From Candidatus Epulonipiscium sp. (GTDB lineage: Bacteria; Bacillota; Clostridia; Lachnospirales; JAAYNZ01), in NCBI GenBank assembly GCA_012799415.1, contig JAAZLH010000113.1, positions 1 to 57,244 of the forward strand: DNA of 57,244 bases, read 5' to 3'. A program made the position numbers and the translations under genes. Each line of letters opens with the position of its first letter. The stretch's first letter is position 1. The notes beneath the pieces were generated by a model, which saw nothing but the letters and a program-made list of their open reading frames with translations, searched no databases and was not told where the DNA came from. Positions 34,052-44,221 of the stretch are shown piece by piece.

Positions 34052-34690
34052 CTAATCTACAGTAATTTTTGATTTTATCTTTTCAAAAGTTTTAGGACCT
34101 ATTCGTGATACCTTTTGAATATCTTCAATTGTTTGAAAGGCACCGTTCTTTTCTCGATACTCAATAATATTTGCAGCCGTAACTGGTCCAATGCCTGGTA
34201 ATGCTTCTAGACTGTTAGAACTTGCTATATTAATATTAATCATATGCATATCTTCTTCATCTAGTTGCATGCTATTATTATTGTTCTCTTTTTGAATTTT
34301 GTCAAATTCTTCTCCAAAACTAGGAATATAAATTTTTTGTTCATCTTTAATCTTCATCGCTAAATTGATTTGATCTAAATCTGCATCTTCTGTAGCCCCA
34401 CCTGCTAACTCAATAACATCATAAATCCGGCTTCCTAGAGGTAAGGCATAGATATTTGGCTGATACACCGCTCCTGTAATATGAACTACACAAATAGATT
34501 CCTTTTCTTCATCTACTACTGATGTGGAATTTATTTCTTGAAAAAGAGGAGTTTCTTCTAGGGCATCCCCTTTAATTAACTGACGCTCTATGGGCAGGGG
34601 ACGATATAATGAAAACTTCATATATGAAAAACCTAAGATCAAAGCTACAACACCTATTATGGCAGGTACATATATCTTATTCTTTTTCAT
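34052..34690 (-). CDS. comEA: Competence DNA receptor ComEA
   Basis: ComEA binds incoming double-stranded DNA at the membrane and hands it to ComEC. The 212-residue product has an N-terminal membrane anchor (about 6-24), an SLBB domain (VHITGAVYQPNIYALPLGSRIYDVI), a linker and a C-terminal helix-hairpin-helix pair (INIASSNSLEALPGIGPVTAANIIEYR). The ATG at 34688-34690 has GGGAGG seven bases upstream; an earlier in-frame start overlaps that site. Confidence 0.9.
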   Translation of the reverse strand: MKKNKIYVPAIIGVVALILGFSYMKFSLYRPLPIERQLIKGDALEETPLFQEINSTSVVDEEKESICVVHITGAVYQPNIYALPLGSRIYDVIELAGGATEDADLDQINLAMKIKDEQKIYIPSFGEEFDKIQKENNNNSMQLDEEDMHMININIASSNSLEALPGIGPVTAANIIEYREKNGAFQTIEDIQKVSRIGPKTFEKIKSKITVD

Positions 34691-34860
34691 ACAGTTGCCT
34701 CCCACTTATTTATCAATCAATGATATTTTACTACTTATTAAACTTATTCGGCATCATCACGAAAAATCCTCTGTTTAAAACATATTTTTTATGAATTTAT
34801 TCTTTTTTTTTTCTTCAGACTCTGCTATACTAAAGATTGACAAAAGAGAGGAGCTAACAT

Positions 34861-36174
34861 ATGAAATCTATTCCCTTATTATTTATAAGCCTATGGTGTA
34901 TCTTATTTGTACAAACTTATATTTTTGCGGGGGTACAGACCCCACCGGATATCATGTCTGAATCCGCCATTGTCATAGAAGCAAAGACTGGAACCATATT
35001 ATATGAAAAAAATATCCATGAACAATTACCACCAGCTAGCATTACTAAAATCATGACTGCTTACCTAGCTTTGGAATTTGGTAAACTAGATGATATCATT
35101 ACTTTTACAGATAGTGCTGTATTTAGTATTGGTCGAAATAGTAGCCACCTATGGATGGTGCCAGATGAAGAGATTACCTTAGAACAGGCCCTTTATGGTA
35201 TGCTACTACAATCTGCTAACGAAGTTTCCAATGGTATTGCTGAACTTATTAGTGGGTCTATCGAAGACTTTGCAGAATTGATGACAGAAAAAGCTCATTC
35301 TTTAGGTGCTACTAAGACCCATTTTACCAACCCCCATGGGCTACACGATGAAGAACACTATACTACTGCTTATGATATGGCTCTCATTGCTAAAGAAGCA
35401 ATTAAGAATCAAAGATTTAAGGAAATTATTCAAACATCCTTATACGAAATTCCTGCTACTAATAAAAATGATATTAGATATCTTCATAATCAGCACTATA
35501 TGTTTTCAGGCTGCTTAAAAAATCCAAAATTCCACTATGAAGGTAGTTTAGGTGGTAAAACCGGATATACAGATCAAGCACGTCACACTTTAGTTACCTA
35601 TGCATCTAGAAATAATATGGATTTAATTTGCGTTGTTTTAAAATCAGAAAAACCCCTAATGTACGAGGAAACTACTGCTCTTTTTGACTATGCCTTTGAA
35701 CAGTTTTCCCTTGTCAATATTGCTGAAAAAAATACAACCTTTGCACCTATTCCTTTGATTTATCCAAAAAATAAAGAACCTTTTGATATGATTGAAACTA
35801 CATTGGAAAATGATGTGTTGGTTGTTTTACCTAAGGATGCGAAAGTAGAAGATATTCGAAAAACTATTATTCTGCCTTATGAAGTTAGTGAATCAGTAAA
35901 GAAACATGAAACTCTTGGGGAAATTGTTTATTTTCTAGATGATCAGCTCCTTACAAAATCTCCTATTGTATCTAAGAAAAACTATGAGCTTCCTCCTATA
36001 GAATCCTTCGGAATCCCGCAATCGGATCCAAATATTTCTAACTCTAGCATTCCTTCAGCTTCTACTCATATCCTTAGGCTGCCTATTATGATTATACTTA
36101 TTTTAATATTGCTCTCTGGTTTATTTTTTGTTCTTTCTATTTTTTCTTCTCAACGCTCTCTAAGTAAACGTTAA
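34861..36174 (+). CDS. D-alanyl-D-alanine carboxypeptidase (DacF/DacB-like PBP)
   Basis: This penicillin-binding protein trims pentapeptide side chains. The 437 residues have a signal peptide (to about 24), the SxxK motif in PPASITKIM (about 58-66), SAN in LLQSANEVSNG and KTG in GSLGGKTGYTDQA, then the PBP5 C-terminal domain. A membrane helix (about 403-428) with a basic tail anchors it, instead of the amphipathic helix of many homologues. GAGAGGAG precedes the ATG. The class includes sporulation-specific DacF/DacB, but no sporulation promoter is evident. Confidence 0.85.
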   Translation: MKSIPLLFISLWCILFVQTYIFAGVQTPPDIMSESAIVIEAKTGTILYEKNIHEQLPPASITKIMTAYLALEFGKLDDIITFTDSAVFSIGRNSSHLWMVPDEEITLEQALYGMLLQSANEVSNGIAELISGSIEDFAELMTEKAHSLGATKTHFTNPHGLHDEEHYTTAYDMALIAKEAIKNQRFKEIIQTSLYEIPATNKNDIRYLHNQHYMFSGCLKNPKFHYEGSLGGKTGYTDQARHTLVTYASRNNMDLICVVLKSEKPLMYEETTALFDYAFEQFSLVNIAEKNTTFAPIPLIYPKNKEPFDMIETTLENDVLVVLPKDAKVEDIRKTIILPYEVSESVKKHETLGEIVYFLDDQLLTKSPIVSKKNYELPPIESFGIPQSDPNISNSSIPSASTHILRLPIMIILILILLSGLFFVLSIFSSQRSLSKR

Positions 36175-36188
36175 AATATTCTATTTTT

Positions 36189-36225
36189 AAAAAACCATTT
36201 TTGCTTATGACAAAAATGGTTTTTT
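36189..36225. terminator. Bidirectional terminator between the carboxypeptidase and nitroreductase genes
   Basis: AAAAAACCATTTTTG and CAAAAATGGTTTTTT form a 15-base-pair stem with a 7-base loop and T-runs on both strands. Confidence 0.85.
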
Positions 36226-36243
36226 ACTTTTCTTGTAACTATA

Positions 36244-36876
36244 TTAACGAATGATAGTCATTACATCTCCTAAAGCTTTTCTTGGAGGACTGTATAATTC
36301 AGAAGCGACGGGAACTCCTAGCGGAACCATGCACGCCAAATGATAACATTCTTTTTTGAATCCTAAATATTCTTGTATCTCATTCTTTGCATAAAGAGGT
36401 CCTGTCATCCAACAGCCTCCATATCCTAAAGTTGATGCTGCTAGAAGTAAATTTTGTACCGCAGCCCCAATGTTTTGAATCCCCGGTTGGTGCCTATTAA
36501 AATCCTTTACTTCTTGATCCGTTGGATTACTTCCTAAAAACAGTTCCATTCCAGTAGTAGGGTAAGGCCCAGCAAAAACAAAAATTGTCACAGGTGCCTC
36601 AGGAAAAAATGTGTAATAATTTAGATAAGCAAGCATTTTTTGCTTTTCTTTTTCATCAGCTATTTTTTCCGTTGCCAATTTGCCTTTTTCTTTAATAATA
36701 TTTGCAATATCTTTAAGTTTACCCCTATTTTGCACCACAACAAAATGCCAATTTTGCAGATTTCTGCCGGAAGGTGCTTGCATAGCTGCTTTAAGAATTT
36801 CTTTCAAATCTTCTTCTGGAATATCTTTATCCTGAAATTCTCTAACACTATGACGATTATAAATATAATCTAACAT
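36244..36876 (-). CDS. Nitroreductase family protein
   Basis: A 210-residue FMN-dependent oxidoreductase of the NfnB/NOX fold: RHSVREFQDKDIPEEDL at the start, AAMQAPSGRNLQNWHFVVVQ for FMN contacts, and LGYGGCWMTGP near the C-terminus. Substrate unknown; these enzymes reduce nitro compounds, quinones or flavins. GGGGG precedes the ATG. It follows rsfS by 25 bases and may be the last gene of the obg-nadD group. Confidence 0.85.
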   Translation of the reverse strand: MLDYIYNRHSVREFQDKDIPEEDLKEILKAAMQAPSGRNLQNWHFVVVQNRGKLKDIANIIKEKGKLATEKIADEKEKQKMLAYLNYYTFFPEAPVTIFVFAGPYPTTGMELFLGSNPTDQEVKDFNRHQPGIQNIGAAVQNLLLAASTLGYGGCWMTGPLYAKNEIQEYLGFKKECYHLACMVPLGVPVASELYSPPRKALGDVMTIIR

Positions 36877-36901
36877 CTTTTTTGGCCCCCTTGAAATTTT
36901 T

Positions 36902-37276
36902 TTAATTATCTTTTATTGTAGTAAATTGAGATGAAAGCTCTTTCCCATCGCTCCATATTCTTTCTAAATTATAGAACTCTCTTTCTTCCTTCAAGAAAAT
37001 ATGAACAATCAATTCACCATAATCTAACAATACCCAAGATGAATGATTGCCTCCTTCATGCTGTACTAAGGGATATCCTTCTTGAGAAAATGCTTTTGTT
37101 AGATATTCTACCAACGCTTGAACATGACTTGTATTATTACCATGAACAATGACGAAATAATCAGTCAATGCCGATATCTCACGAATATCAATGATTCGGA
37201 TGTCCCCTCCTTGTTTATCATCTAATGTTCGATAAGCAATTTGTAACATCCTCTTAGCTTGGTCCGAAATTTGCAT
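36902..37276 (-). CDS. rsfS: Ribosomal silencing factor RsfS
   Basis: RsfS binds ribosomal protein L14 and blocks subunit joining in starved cells. The 124 residues carry the family blocks DIREISALTDYFVIVHGNNTSHVQAL and WVLLDYGELIVHIF. Usual partner of nadD and yqeK. AAAGGAG lies upstream of the ATG. Confidence 0.92.
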   Translation of the reverse strand: MQISDQAKRMLQIAYRTLDDKQGGDIRIIDIREISALTDYFVIVHGNNTSHVQALVEYLTKAFSQEGYPLVQHEGGNHSSWVLLDYGELIVHIFLKEEREFYNLERIWSDGKELSSQFTTIKDN

Positions 37277-37295
37277 AAAATAATGAACTCCTTTC

Positions 37296-37868
37296 TCATT
37301 TTACGATTTGTTCCAAATCTTCTTTTGCCTGCACTGTGAAGGGGTGCAATATCCCTTTTTTCGATTTAACGTAGTGAATGGTTAAATCTAATGCTTTATA
37401 CAAAGCCTGGTCAATTTGCAAATACGCTAAACGCCTAACTGTATCAAGACCTTCAAAAGGAACTCGTGTAGGCTCTATATAATCTGCTAAAAAAATAATT
37501 TTTTCTAATAAAGTCATTTTAGCTCTACCGGTAGTATGATATCGAATGGCATTGAGTATGTACTCATCTTCTACTTTATATTCTAATTTAGCAATCTCTG
37601 CTCCCAAAAAACTATGAATCAAGTGGGGGCTTTGCTGCATTACCGAATCTATAGGAACATGTAACTCTTTACATAATTGTGTTCGTAATGAATCAGAATA
37701 TTCCTTTGCGCAATCATGAAGCAATCCAGCTATTTTAGCTTTTTCAATATCTTCTTGGTAATGATCAGCCAGAGCTGCAGCTACATTCATCACTTCTAAA
37801 GTATGGAGAAAGCGCTTTTTTGAAAGAGAAACTTGAAGTTTTTCAATCATGGCATCATACGCTAACAT
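37296..37868 (-). CDS. yqeK: HD-domain diadenosine tetraphosphate hydrolase YqeK
   Basis: The 190-residue HD hydrolase shows RFLHTLEVMNVAAALA, GLLHDCAKEY (HD) and IRYHTTGRAKMTLLEKIIFLADYIEPTR. YqeK proteins of Firmicutes symmetrically cleave Ap4A to ADP. Sits between nadD and rsfS with 20-base gaps. GAGGTGG precedes the ATG. Confidence 0.9.
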   Translation of the reverse strand: MLAYDAMIEKLQVSLSKKRFLHTLEVMNVAAALADHYQEDIEKAKIAGLLHDCAKEYSDSLRTQLCKELHVPIDSVMQQSPHLIHSFLGAEIAKLEYKVEDEYILNAIRYHTTGRAKMTLLEKIIFLADYIEPTRVPFEGLDTVRRLAYLQIDQALYKALDLTIHYVKSKKGILHPFTVQAKEDLEQIVK

Positions 37869-37888
37869 CTGACCACCTCAATTTTGTC

Positions 37889-38539
37889 TCAATCTTGTGT
37901 TTGCTGATAAAGTCCAAATTTTAAAATGTAATTTTCAACCGTTTCAGGTAATAAATACTTAATAGGGCGACTTGCTTCTACCCTTTTTCGAATGTCAGAA
38001 GAAGAAATAGCCAAGGATGGAACTTCTAAAAAATGAATTTTAGATCCATATTGTTCACGAAGCTCTTCAATCCTTTTTAGTAAACTGTTTTTATGATAAC
38101 CTGGACGTGTAACTGCAACAAATGTGCAAAGCCGCAATAGTTCCTCTGGATCTTTCCATGACAAAATTTGATGAATTGCATCTGCTCCAGTGATAAAATA
38201 CAGCTCTGTTTCTTCCCCATAAACCTGTTTTAAGTGCTGTATAGTATCAATAGTATAAGTTATGCCTTTGCGGTCAATTTCAACCCTAGATACGTCAAAA
38301 TAAGGATTGGTTACAGTAGCCAGCACAGTCATCAAATATCTATGTTCCGTATGACTAACATCAAAAAATGGCTTGTGGGGTGGGTGCCCTGTAGGTACAA
38401 ATAATACTTTATTAATTTGAAATTGATATCGTACTGCCTCAGCAGTGACTAAATGCCCATAGTGAATCGGATCAAAGGTGCCCCCCATAATAGCTAATCT
38501 TTCTACTTTTTTCTCCGTGGCTGTTAAAAGGTCTCTCAT
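37889..38539 (-). CDS. nadD: Nicotinate-nucleotide adenylyltransferase NadD
   Basis: NadD makes deamido-NAD in NAD synthesis. The 216-residue protein has [19 protein letters not shown] with the HxGH-type motif and the C-terminal SSSDIRKRV. It has an N-terminal extension of about 15 residues ([15 protein letters not shown]) compared with the usual MKKIGIFGGTFDP start, but AAAGGAG seven bases before the ATG supports it. Confidence 0.92.
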   Translation of the reverse strand: MRDLLTATEKKVERLAIMGGTFDPIHYGHLVTAEAVRYQFQINKVLFVPTGHPPHKPFFDVSHTEHRYLMTVLATVTNPYFDVSRVEIDRKGITYTIDTIQHLKQVYGEETELYFITGADAIHQILSWKDPEELLRLCTFVAVTRPGYHKNSLLKRIEELREQYGSKIHFLEVPSLAISSSDIRKRVEASRPIKYLLPETVENYILKFGLYQQTQD

Positions 38540-38614
38540 AAGTAAACTCCTTTTACTTTAGCTTGTAGTCTGCTTTATTTATTATATATCATTCTAACAA
38601 AAAAAGAAATCAAA

Positions 38615-38633
38615 AGGCGACGTTTTGTCGCCT
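38615..38633 (-). terminator. Terminator between yhbY and nadD
   Basis: AGGCGAC and GTCGCCT pair around GTTTT/AAAAC. On the minus strand TTTTGATTTCTTTTTTT follows. It lies just after the yhbY stop. Confidence 0.8.
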
Positions 38634-38641
38634 GAAAGTTT

Positions 38642-38935
38642 CTATTTTGAAAGTTGAATTTTAGGTTTGTCCTTGGATGGGCGATAAAGAACCAATCTTT
38701 TTCCGATTTGTTGTACAGGCTCCGAATGGGTCCTTTCCGACAACTTACTCATAATGACCTTTGGATCTTCTAAACAGTTTTGCAATATTTGTATTTTTAT
38801 TAACTCCCGTGCTTCAAGGGCATCATCAATAGCCGCGGTTAATTCTGGTGTAACACCCGCTTTTCCTACTTGAAAAATGGGATCAATTCCATTTGCAAGG
38901 CTACGCAAATAAGCACGTTGCTTACTAGTAATCAT
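38642..38935 (-). CDS. yhbY: CRM-domain RNA-binding protein YhbY (YqeI)
   Basis: The 97-residue CRM protein (ITSKQRAYLRSLANGIDPIFQVGKAGVT, VIMSKLSERTHSEPVQQIGKRLVLYR) binds pre-50S ribosomal RNA. The ATG at 38933-38935 has AAGGAGG six bases upstream; a longer frame reaches into obg and is unlikely. Follows obg by 16 bases. Confidence 0.92.
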   Translation of the reverse strand: MITSKQRAYLRSLANGIDPIFQVGKAGVTPELTAAIDDALEARELIKIQILQNCLEDPKVIMSKLSERTHSEPVQQIGKRLVLYRPSKDKPKIQLSK

Positions 38936-38951
38936 ATAAAACCTCCTTCCT

Positions 38952-40599
<1,648 letters not shown>

Positions 40600-40603
<4 letters not shown>

Positions 40604-40944
40604 TCCACCTCCTCATCTACTATCTGTATATACTCTGTTCCATAATCTTCTTGAATCTGAGAGATCCCTAACAACATAGACTCTACTAAAAGCTTAGCCT
40701 CGGATCCCATATCTGATTGGTAAGCATTTAAAAACTGACATTGTATAAATCCACCTTCCGATTGAACTTCATATTCAATTGGCTCTAAGGTGAATGTCTC
40801 AATGGAGTTAATTGCATTAAATACCAAAGCGGTCACTGCAGAACAAACGATATCTGTTCCATAAGGACCATAGTCCGCATGGCCTGCTACACGAAATCCA
40901 CAGATTTTGTTTTTTTTCCTACGGAAAACAGTAATACGTATCAT
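40600..40944 (-). CDS. prp: Ribosomal-processing cysteine protease Prp (YsxB)
   Basis: The 114-residue protease has the His/Cys pair in [20 protein letters not shown] (His about 22, Cys about 34). It cleaves the N-terminal extension of L27. Lies between rplU (2-base gap) and rpmA (4-base overlap). Confidence 0.93.
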
Positions 40945-40946
40945 GA

Positions 40947-41258
40947 CTATGCGTTGATCTTTTCAATTTTCACTTGAGTAAAAGGTTGTCTATGACCTTG
41001 TTTTTTATGGTATCCTTTTTTAGCTTTAAACTTATAAACAATAATTTTTTTGTTTTTCCCTTCTTGCACTACAGAAGCTGAAACTGTTGTATTGTTTACA
41101 TAAGGGCTACCAACTGCCAATGTCCCATCTTTAGAGACAGCAATCACTTTGTCAAAAACAACTTCTTCCCCCGGAGTAAGTCCTAATTTTTCAATTTTTA
41201 AAACTTCTCCTTCTTGCACTTTATACTGTTTGCCACCTGTTTCAATAATTGCGTACAT
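40947..41258 (-). CDS. rplU: 50S ribosomal protein L21
   Basis: The 103-residue L21 begins [20 protein letters not shown] and ends with [24 protein letters not shown]. The ATG at 41256-41258 has AGGAGGTG upstream; the longer open frame covers the leader RNA and is not coding. First gene of rplU-prp-rpmA. Confidence 0.96.
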   Translation of the reverse strand: MYAIIETGGKQYKVQEGEVLKIEKLGLTPGEEVVFDKVIAVSKDGTLAVGSPYVNNTTVSASVVQEGKNKKIIVYKFKAKKGYHKKQGHRQPFTQVKIEKINA

Positions 41259-41342
41259 GCAGGCACCTCCTCTACTTAGTCTCGCCGAATACGGTACAAA
41301 ATTTAAATTTTGTTTAGACCTCTTCGTGCGGAAATTACACAC
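41259..41342 (-). ncRNA. Probable L21 leader (ribosomal protein autoregulation)
   Basis: The predicted transcript begins about 41342 and has an 84-base leader before rplU. It holds a 9-base-pair palindrome ACAAAATTT/AAATTTTGT (41296-41313) and the segment ACCGTATTCGGCGAGACTA before the ribosome binding site. Firmicute rplU genes usually carry a structured leader at this spot (Rfam L21 leader). I assign it from position and general resemblance, not from a model search. Confidence 0.55.
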
Positions 41343-41348
41343 TGAAAT

Positions 41349-41377
41349 ATGATATCATAGGTCAACTATTTTGTCAA
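41349..41377 (-). promoter_or_regulatory. Sigma-A promoter of rplU-prp-rpmA
   Basis: TTGACA (41377-41372), 17-base spacer, TATCAT (41354-41349). Confidence 0.8.
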
Positions 41378-41415
41378 CAATATTTCTTATGAGAAAGAGA
41401 TCATATGCTGAATCT

Positions 41416-41811
41416 TTATTTTGAAAGATCCTCTTCTGTAAATGCAAAAGGGAGAAGATCTTTTGTCTGATATTCTTTAATTTCTCCATCAGCTGTTTGC
41501 AAAACAACGAATCCTCCTAACATAAATTCGGCCATGACTTGACGGCAAATACCACAAGGAAATGTTTCTTGCCCTGAACTACTTACAATGGCTATAGCTT
41601 GAAAATCTCGTTCACCTTCTGAAACAGCTTTGAAAAAGGCTGTTCGTTCCGCACAATTGGTAGCACCATAAGAGGCATTCTCTATATTACAACCAGTATA
41701 TATTTTTCCTGATTTAGTTAGAAGTGCGGCGCCTACTTGAAAATTAGAGTAAGGAACATAAGCTTTTTTTTGAGCTTCTTTGGCATATTCAAGTAAATTA
41801 TGTAAATCCAT
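41416..41811 (-). CDS. cdd: Cytidine deaminase
   Basis: The 131-residue zinc deaminase converts cytidine to uridine. Visible: YSNFQVGAALLTKSGKIYTGCNIENASYGATNCAERTAFF with the catalytic Cys-Ala-Glu, and PCGICRQVMAEF with the two zinc Cys. In B. subtilis cdd also follows the phoH-ybeY cluster, next to era; era is not here. Confidence 0.95.
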   Translation of the reverse strand: MDLHNLLEYAKEAQKKAYVPYSNFQVGAALLTKSGKIYTGCNIENASYGATNCAERTAFFKAVSEGERDFQAIAIVSSSGQETFPCGICRQVMAEFMLGGFVVLQTADGEIKEYQTKDLLPFAFTEEDLSK

Positions 41812-41833
41812 ATTTTCTCTCTCCCTCTATTTT

Positions 41834-42946
41834 TTATTTAATATCATATTCTTTGTTTTTAGGATAAACACTAATCCAAGTATTCCCTTTATTCATTTCC
41901 AACTTTTTGCCTTTCGAATCAAAAAATTGAGTTGGAGATCGATGTGATGTTTTTTTCCAAGTAATAGGTATTAACTTCCCATTAGTAATGTATAAACCAT
42001 CTCCTTCCGTGATTAGATTCATATCCCTACAAAAATTAGGATCTCCTTTAATAGTCCAGATCTCTGCAAACTGGATAATGATATTTTTAAATCGTAACTG
42101 TTCTCCTGTATTAGCATCAATATGGGGTTCTCCTGATTGAAATCTTTTATAATTCTGAGCAGTAGCATCGTATTCAAATTCTGAAATAAGATAATAGGAA
42201 AAAGGCAAACTGACTTTCTCGGCGTTTTCTCCTTCTAAATTAACATTCTCTTCTAAAAAATAAAAAACAGGTGCTATTTCTTGATTTCTTTCCTTTCGAT
42301 ATCCTACCTTGTCCCAAGCTGTCATTAACTTTTCTTTATTCGTGAAAGCACTATGTTCTTGCCCCTTGGTTTTCCAGCGTTCCATATCTCGCCAACACAT
42401 AATTTCATCTAACCAAGATAAACCATTTAAATTTTCCACTTTCAGTTCAGTAAAAGCTCGATGGGCATAAATACTTTGTCCATAGTGAACATAAATGGCA
42501 TCGTGATCAAAGGCAAAATCTAAATAATAATGTCTAGCGCTACGAATGGGGCCTATTTTTTCTGTATTAAAATCTTGAAAAATAGCCATTAAACGAACCA
42601 TTTCCCCTTCAACTAAAGTTTCATAAATGATTTCTGCCTCACTTAGGCCATGATGGGGCCAAGCTCTTTTATGATTATTAATCATCACTGCTACAGGGCG
42701 CCTTTGAGCCACATCTTCATCAATCCATAAGCCCGTTAAAAAGCTAGGCACTTTACCTTCATGAAGATCTTCTATAACTTCTTCTTGCTCCTGTTCCTCT
42801 TCCTCAGGTTCTGGATCTATTTCCTCTTGCATAGTAGGCACTTCTTTAGGTAGTTCCTCCTTTTTTCTACAAGCTACTAACCCTCCTAGAAACATAAGAA
42901 CACATAACAACAATATACAAATAGCCCTTAAGGCTCCTTTATGCAC
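41834..42946 (-). CDS. DUF3048 lipoprotein (YerB-like)
   Basis: A 370-residue exported lipoprotein. The N-terminal signal ends in the lipobox LGGLVAC (Cys about 26), followed by an acidic linker and the two DUF3048 domains (RPVAVMINNHKRAWPHHGLSEAEIIYE, IGPIRSARHYYLDFA). Function unknown. The start is GTG (42944-42946) with GGGGG eight bases upstream, immediately after the DUF502 gene, so the two are co-transcribed. Confidence 0.82.
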   Translation of the reverse strand: MHKGALRAICILLLCVLMFLGGLVACRKKEELPKEVPTMQEEIDPEPEEEEQEQEEVIEDLHEGKVPSFLTGLWIDEDVAQRRPVAVMINNHKRAWPHHGLSEAEIIYETLVEGEMVRLMAIFQDFNTEKIGPIRSARHYYLDFAFDHDAIYVHYGQSIYAHRAFTELKVENLNGLSWLDEIMCWRDMERWKTKGQEHSAFTNKEKLMTAWDKVGYRKERNQEIAPVFYFLEENVNLEGENAEKVSLPFSYYLISEFEYDATAQNYKRFQSGEPHIDANTGEQLRFKNIIIQFAEIWTIKGDPNFCRDMNLITEGDGLYITNGKLIPITWKKTSHRSPTQFFDSKGKKLEMNKGNTWISVYPKNKEYDIK

Positions 42947-42949
42947 TAA

Positions 42950-43642
42950 TTATTCCCCCTTATTTCTTATAGGTCTTTCTGGTTGCAATATGCCTCCGGA
43001 TACAATTAGTTTCATCGCAGCTTCTACTGGCATCTGAAGGACCGTTATATCTTTTTCTTTAAGTAAAAGCATAAATCCCGACGTTGGATTCGGGGTTGTA
43101 GGAACAAAAACACTAACTACCTTCTCTCCCACATATGCATTGATCTCCCCCACTGCATCTCCTGTAATAAATCCTAGTGTATAGCATCCATAGTAAGGAT
43201 AGGGAATCAAAACTACCTCCCGAAAGGCTTTTTGATTATGCTGAAATAAAGTATCAAAAACCTTTGCAAAAGCTGTATAAATATTCCCTACAAGAGGAAT
43301 TTTTAAAATAAACGCTTCTATACTTCCCCAGATCCTCCGTCCAAGTACCTTAGAAGAAATTATACCTACTATACAAATAAGAAAAACACTCATTAACAAA
43401 CCCATTCCAGGAACATTAATTTGCTCTTTTGTGACCTTGAAACCTAGGATATTACAAATAAATATCAAAATATTAGATAACATATCCCTTGGCCAACGAT
43501 CAATAAATGAAAACACAAGTTGTAATGCATATATAGTAAAAGCTAAGGGAAGTATCATAATTAATCCCGTAAAAAAAACATACCGGAGGGCCAAGAAAGA
43601 TCGTTGAATTCCCTTCCAAAGATCCTTATTTTTCTTTTTCAT
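42950..43642 (-). CDS. DUF502 family membrane protein
   Basis: The 230-residue protein has two hydrophobic segments (about 15-40 and 75-97) and the DUF502 core (PLVGNIYTAFAKVFDTL, VLIPYPYYGCYTLGFITG, VFVPTTPNPTSGFMLLL). No biochemical role is firmly known. It stands where B. subtilis has dgkA between ybeY and cdd. Confidence 0.82.
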   Translation of the reverse strand: MKKKNKDLWKGIQRSFLALRYVFFTGLIMILPLAFTIYALQLVFSFIDRWPRDMLSNILIFICNILGFKVTKEQINVPGMGLLMSVFLICIVGIISSKVLGRRIWGSIEAFILKIPLVGNIYTAFAKVFDTLFQHNQKAFREVVLIPYPYYGCYTLGFITGDAVGEINAYVGEKVVSVFVPTTPNPTSGFMLLLKEKDITVLQMPVEAAMKLIVSGGILQPERPIRNKGE

Positions 43643-43723
43643 GTTGGAGCTCCCATTCCTTAAAGATTTTCTTATTTGAAATCTTAATTAGTATACCCCA
43701 AATATGCCCTACTATCGATTTTT

Positions 43724-44221
43724 TTATCTTGGTAGTCCTACTTTTTGCAAAATTATTTCTTGCTTCTCTTCCATGACTTTTTCTTCTTTATGTTCTAAAT
43801 GATCATACCCTATTAAATGCAGAAGACTGTGAGTTACTAAAAATCCTATTTCTCTCTCAAAGGAGTGACCATATGCTATACTTTGCTCCTGTGCCTTATC
43901 CAAGGAGATGATAATATCTCCAAGAATTAACTCTTCCGTATCAGGATTGACATAGTCATCTAAGTTCTCAATCTCATCAAACGAACAGTATCCCTCTGTA
44001 AAATCAATCATAGGAAAAGATAGTACATCCGTTACTTGGTCTATTCCTCTATGCTCTTTATTTAGATCCCTAATTTCTTCATCACTTACAAAAGTAATAC
44101 TAACTTCTACAGAAACTGGATACTCTTCTTCCTCAAGAGTGGTTTCAGTAATATGCTCAATCATTTTTTCTATTTCCTTTGAAATTTTTGTTGTCGTGCT
44201 ATTCTCTATCCAAATCGTCAT
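43724..44221 (-). CDS. ybeY: Endoribonuclease YbeY
   Basis: YbeY takes part in 16S rRNA 3' maturation and ribosome quality control. The 165-residue protein has the zinc motif HSLLHLIGYDH (H-x3-H-x5-H) and the DVLSFPM block. AAGGAG precedes the ATG, which lies inside the 3' end of pgpH (23-base overlap), so translation is likely coupled. Confidence 0.93.
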   Translation of the reverse strand: MTIWIENSTTTKISKEIEKMIEHITETTLEEEEYPVSVEVSITFVSDEEIRDLNKEHRGIDQVTDVLSFPMIDFTEGYCSFDEIENLDDYVNPDTEELILGDIIISLDKAQEQSIAYGHSFEREIGFLVTHSLLHLIGYDHLEHKEEKVMEEKQEIILQKVGLPR

